Source: JAHEDT01 sp963825615 (GTDB lineage Bacteria; Desulfobacterota; Desulfuromonadia; Desulfuromonadales; BM103). Taken from it: a DNA stretch of 64,000 nucleotides. Positions 61,015-64,000 of this stretch are shown here, in pieces. Location: positions 806,001 through 870,000 of the forward strand of contig CAWGTV010000001.1 in NCBI GenBank assembly GCA_963825615.1, given 5' to 3'. Numbering within the stretch: position 1 is the stretch's first letter; the number at the start of each line of letters is the position of its first letter. Below the pieces are notes generated by a model. That model saw only the letters and a list, made by a program, of their open reading frames with translations, made no database searches and had not been told where the DNA came from. The position numbers and the translations under genes were made by a program.

Positions 61015-61864
61015 GCGAGAATCGCAGGAATCTTATCCTCGTGCCCGAGCGTCATCAGGTGCACACCCTGACAAAGGTCCCTTGCCCAGGCGACTGTTTC
61101 GCGCGCGATGGCAACACCCTCAGCCAACGGGTCCGTCGCCTTATCCAGCCGGTCAAGCAACGCCTGCGGGACTTTGACCCCCGGGATATTGGCGTTGAGA
61201 AACCGCGCCATTTTTGCGCTGCGGATCAACAACACGCCGGCGATGACCGGCACGCCTAATGGCTCATCGCCGCCATGAACCGTTCCAGGGAGTCCCGGTC
61301 AAAGATCGACTGGGTCTGGAAAAAGCGCGCCCCGCTGTCAACCTTTTTCAACACTTTCTGGAACATCAGCTCGAAGGGCTCCGCCGCCGGATTGACCGCG
61401 GCACCGGGGAAAAAGTTCGGCACCCCGTTGAGCCGCTTGCCCACCATGTCAACCCCCGCCATCAGACCGGCAGTCATGTCGAGCAACTGGACAGAATCGA
61501 GGTCGAAGACCGGCCGGGCGTCGGGGTGATCGCCGAATTTACTGTGGTCACCGGACAGCAGCAGCAGGTTTTCGATACCGAAGGACGCCGCACCGAGCAG
61601 GTCGGACTGCAGCGCCATGCGATTGCGGTCACGGCAGGTCAGCTGCAGGATCGTTTCCGTACCCGCCTGCTGCAATTGCGCCGCCAGGGCCAGCGAGGAG
61701 AGGCGCATGTTGGCGCCCTGGTTATCGGTCACATTGACCGCCGTGATCCCCACGAACTTTTTGACCTCCGCCAGGGACGGGGCCAGGTTGGCTCCCTTGG
61801 GCGGAGCAATTTCGGCAGTCACCACGAAGCGGCCGCTGGCCAGCTGTTCGGAAAGATGCGACAT
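61011..61864 (-). CDS. metF: Methylenetetrahydrofolate reductase, frame interrupted
   Basis: A short MetF of about 284 aa (corrected) that reduces methylene-THF to methyl-THF. FVVTAEIAPPKGANLAPSLA, NVTDNQGANMRLSSLALAAQ, ILQLTCRDRNRMALQSDLLG and GIENLLLLSGDHSKFG are typical of the FAD-binding barrel. The frame breaks at AGCCATTAGG (near 61258), where one C of CCC is missing. The rest, MPVIAGVLLIRSAKMARFLN, then KVPQALLDRLDKATDPLAEG, follows in another frame. It is paired with metV upstream. Confidence 0.9.
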
Positions 61865-61870
61865 GATTGT

Positions 61871-62527
61871 CTAGCGACCGCCGTTTTTGAGGCGATAGCG
61901 CCCGGGCTTGCGTCGACGGCTCCAGTTTTTCGGCGGCACGCGCCGGGCAAACACCCCCTGGCGCTGCTGGCTCTGCAGGCGCTCATAGATCAGGCGCCAG
62001 GCACACTCGAGCTCCGCGTCAACTTCGCAGTGGCCATCCTCCATGCCGCCGCAGGGCCCGTTGAGAAGGCCCTTGGCACAGGTGGTCACCGGGCAGATCC
62101 CGGCCGTTTCATTGAGGATGCAGTCACCACAAAGCGAACACATCTCCTCGTACTGGCCGAAACGGCGCACGTTGCCGAGGAACATGGAATTCAGGCCGCC
62201 AACCACGCGCTTCTCGACATTGGAGGAAACCGACTGGACTCCTGAACCGCAGGCGAGGACGACCAGGGCATCGGCCTCCTGGAGAGCATTCCTGTGATGG
62301 CGCAGATCACGGGCGGACCGCATGATATGGCAGGCCTCGTCGATCACCACGCTGCCGGTGACTTCCTTGCGCTGTTCGACCAGCCACTCCTGCAGCTTGA
62401 AGATTTCTTCCTCGCCGCCGGCCTTGCAGGTCGTGGCACAGGCGGCGCAGCCGACCAGGAACAGCTTGTCGAATTCGGACAAGGTCTGTTGCAGCTCTGT
62501 CAACGGCTTTAGTTCACTGATGATCAT
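61871..62527 (-). CDS. metV: MetV-type partner of MetF (zinc/Fe-S-binding)
   Basis: A 218-aa protein of the 'MTHFR C-terminal' (MetV) family that joins short MetF proteins in acetogens and deltaproteobacteria. Cys clusters are KLFLVGCAACATTCKAGGEE near the start and EEMCSLCGDCILNETAGICP and CAKGLLNGPCGGMEDG near the end, which can bind zinc or iron-sulfur. The start at 62527 (MIISELKPLTELQQ) begins where the family does; the upstream frame (48 nt more) is not needed. It overlaps no gene and lies 6 bp before metF. Confidence 0.88.
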   Translation of the reverse strand: MIISELKPLTELQQTLSEFDKLFLVGCAACATTCKAGGEEEIFKLQEWLVEQRKEVTGSVVIDEACHIMRSARDLRHHRNALQEADALVVLACGSGVQSVSSNVEKRVVGGLNSMFLGNVRRFGQYEEMCSLCGDCILNETAGICPVTTCAKGLLNGPCGGMEDGHCEVDAELECAWRLIYERLQSQQRQGVFARRVPPKNWSRRRKPGRYRLKNGGR

Positions 62528-62629
62528 ATCGGTCCGAAGGCTTCGTGCCGGACATTTATGGCCCGGATTCGACAAATCAAAGGCAAAACGGCCCGGAACG
62601 AACAGGTCGTTTCGGGCCGCAGCATGGTG

Positions 62630-63481
62630 TTATTGGTTAGCGCGACGCTTGGCACTTTCCACGGTGTTATACAGCAGCATTGTGATCGTCATGGGTCCGA
62701 CGCCACCGGGAACCGGCGTGATGGCGCTGGCCCGGTCTTTGGCGGCGACGAACTCGACATCACCGACCAGTTTCTTCTCGCCGACCCGGTTGACGCCGAC
62801 ATCGATTACCACGGCGCCTTCCTTGATCCACGCCCCCTTGATCATCTCGGGTCGACCGACCGCGGCGATCAGCACATCGGCCTGGGCAACCTTGGCCGGC
62901 AGATCGCGGGTGCGGGAGTGACAGAGGGTCACGGTCGCGTGCTGGGCAAGGCACATCAGCGCCACGGGCTTGCCAACGATATTGGAGCGACCAACCACGA
63001 CGACTTCTTTGCCAGTCAGATCAACGCCGGTTCGTTCCAGCATCTTCATGACCCCATAAGGTGTGCATGGCTGAAAAAGCGGGTTGCCGGTCGCCAGGCG
63101 ACCGACGTTGTACGGGTGGAAACCGTCAGCGTCCTTGGCTGGAGAGATAGCCTCCAGAACCTTGCTTTCATCAATATGCCCGGGTAGCGGCAACTGTACC
63201 AGTATGCCGTCGATGCGCGCGTCTTTATTGAGGGCTTCGATCAGCGCCAGCAGTTGTGCCTCGCTCGTCTCGGCGGGCAGCTTGTGCTCATCGGAAAAGA
63301 TGCCGGCCTGCTCGCATGCCTTCTCTTTCATCGACACGTAAACCCGGCTGGCCGGGTCGTCACCCACCAGCACGACAGCCAGGCCAGGGGTAACGCCTTG
63401 ATCCTTCAACGCCACCACATCGGCAGCAATTTCTTTACGAATATCGGCGGCGATCGCCTTGCCGTCAATGATCTTATCCAC
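62630..63481 (-). CDS. folD: Bifunctional methylene-THF dehydrogenase / methenyl-THF cyclohydrolase
   Basis: A 283-aa enzyme that interconverts methylene-, methenyl- and formyl-THF. The start is GTG 63481, since GGAGG lies 8 nt upstream: (M)DKIIDGKAIAADIRKEIA. Substrate-binding signature DGILVQLPLPGH, then PFQPCTPYGVMKMLERTG, and NAD(P)-binding VVVGRSNIVGKPVALMCL. The end (PGGVGPMTITMLLYNTV) is typical. It is the first gene of the folate operon, followed by metV 102 bp downstream. Confidence 0.95.
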   Translation of the reverse strand: MDKIIDGKAIAADIRKEIAADVVALKDQGVTPGLAVVLVGDDPASRVYVSMKEKACEQAGIFSDEHKLPAETSEAQLLALIEALNKDARIDGILVQLPLPGHIDESKVLEAISPAKDADGFHPYNVGRLATGNPLFQPCTPYGVMKMLERTGVDLTGKEVVVVGRSNIVGKPVALMCLAQHATVTLCHSRTRDLPAKVAQADVLIAAVGRPEMIKGAWIKEGAVVIDVGVNRVGEKKLVGDVEFVAAKDRASAITPVPGGVGPMTITMLLYNTVESAKRRANQ

Positions 63482-63614
63482 GCAAAAAACCTCCTCGAGA
63501 ATGAGACTACGACTATACGCAAGCCAGTTGTGCTTGTAAAGATATGTGGCAACAGAAAAGCTGAAAAAACGTAGGGAGGAGAAAACCCTTAGCCCCTCAC
63601 ATGCGCCTGGGGGT

Positions 63615-64000
63615 CTAGCTGCGCTCGCGGCGCTTCTGTTCCATCACCCGCTTGGACATCTTGCCGAAATTCTTATCCTTACGGCGTTTTTCCACCAGAG
63701 TTTCCGCCGTTCGTTCCTGTTCCAGGCGCAGTTTGAGGTAGTTTTCCAGCCGGCGTGGGTCCAGTTCATTGCGCTCGGCGGCGGCGGTCACCGCACAGCC
63801 GATATCACCCTGGTGCCGGCAATTGTTAAAACGACAGTGACGGGCGATGCTTTCAATCTCCTCGAAGAGCGTGGCAACGCCGGTCAGGCAATCGCTCAGT
63901 TGAAGTTCACGCAACCCCGGGCTGTCGAGCAGGAGTCCCCCTCCGGGCAAGATGTGCAGGGAACGAGAGGTGGTTGTATGACGACCCTTGGCATCACTCT
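63615..64000 (-). CDS. rsgA: Small ribosomal subunit biogenesis GTPase RsgA, partial (5' end outside the window)
   Basis: C-terminal part of a circularly permuted GTPase that helps mature the 30S subunit. The G3 motif LLLDSPGLRELQL lies at the window edge, then the zinc-binding knuckle HCRFNNCRHQGDIGCAV with a His/Cys set, and a basic tail ending SKRVMEQKRRERS. Upstream codons to 64000 stay in frame (SDAKGRHTTTSRSLHILPGG), so the gene runs off the end. Only about 128 codons are visible of an expected about 340. Confidence 0.9.
   Translation of the reverse strand, partial: SDAKGRHTTTSRSLHILPGGGLLLDSPGLRELQLSDCLTGVATLFEEIESIARHCRFNNCRHQGDIGCAVTAAAERNELDPRRLENYLKLRLEQERTAETLVEKRRKDKNFGKMSKRVMEQKRRERS

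Overview
The window reads like a chromosome of a Desulfuromonadales-type bacterium (Geobacter/Desulfuromonas relatives; order-level inference only). Pointers are a Rieske/cytochrome b/pentaheme cytochrome c operon, System II cytochrome c maturation (CcsA/ResB), a short MetF with a MetV partner next to a four-gene glycine cleavage system, a TonB-type protein and many periplasmic lipoproteins. No rRNA or CRISPR is present; one tRNA-Arg(CCG) was found.

Two halves differ. From about 1 to 41.5 kb the window is accessory. Single genes or short operons lie on either strand: an ABM-type monooxygenase, a CARB-like beta-lactamase, a VOC protein, a methyltransferase, a GNAT acetyltransferase, a GYD protein, Bax-like glucosaminidase and unknown lipoproteins. 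They are separated by a modular family of 60-330 bp intergenic repeats, all in the same (+) orientation whatever the strand of the neighbouring gene. An IS1111/IS110-type element (about 14.60-15.98 kb) sits inside one of these repeats. The same half holds a TRAP transporter (dctPQM) flanked by a second, unrelated direct repeat, a class I-alpha glutamine synthetase, a CPA2 antiporter fused to a PTS EIIA domain, an FtsX/MacB-type ABC operon with an OB-fold lipoprotein, HtpX, and a GC-richer envelope/lipid cluster at 33.1-39.5 kb (LssY-C lipoprotein, TAXI-type binding protein, phospholipase D lipoprotein, two alpha/beta hydrolases). A block of ccsA, resB and a Cys-containing secreted protein occurs twice (7.9-10.8 and 30.6-32.2 kb); the second copy retains only a frameshifted stub of resB.

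From 41.7 to 64 kb the repeats vanish and core genes dominate: tRNA-Arg, the bc-type complex, DUF1573 protein, hpt, a zinc-ribbon/DUF3426 protein, ferredoxin, ackA, pta, a coiled-coil protein, tonB, two Hsp20 genes, and an apparent one-carbon operon on the minus strand (folD-metV-metF-gcvT-gcvH-gcvPA-gcvPB), ending in partial rsgA. Many genes here (MBL-fold hydrolase, DUF3426 protein, coiled-coil protein, pta, hsp20, gcvPB, gcvPA, gcvT, metF) contain one to five reading-frame breaks, some at short homopolymers. In core genes this pattern fits sequence error better than true decay, so such genes are given here over their full span with the break noted.

Functionally, the core half links acetate activation (AckA/Pta), one-carbon folate chemistry (FolD, MetF/MetV, Gcv) and membrane electron transfer (Rieske/cyt b/multiheme c). 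The accessory half is mostly envelope, detoxification and transport functions.
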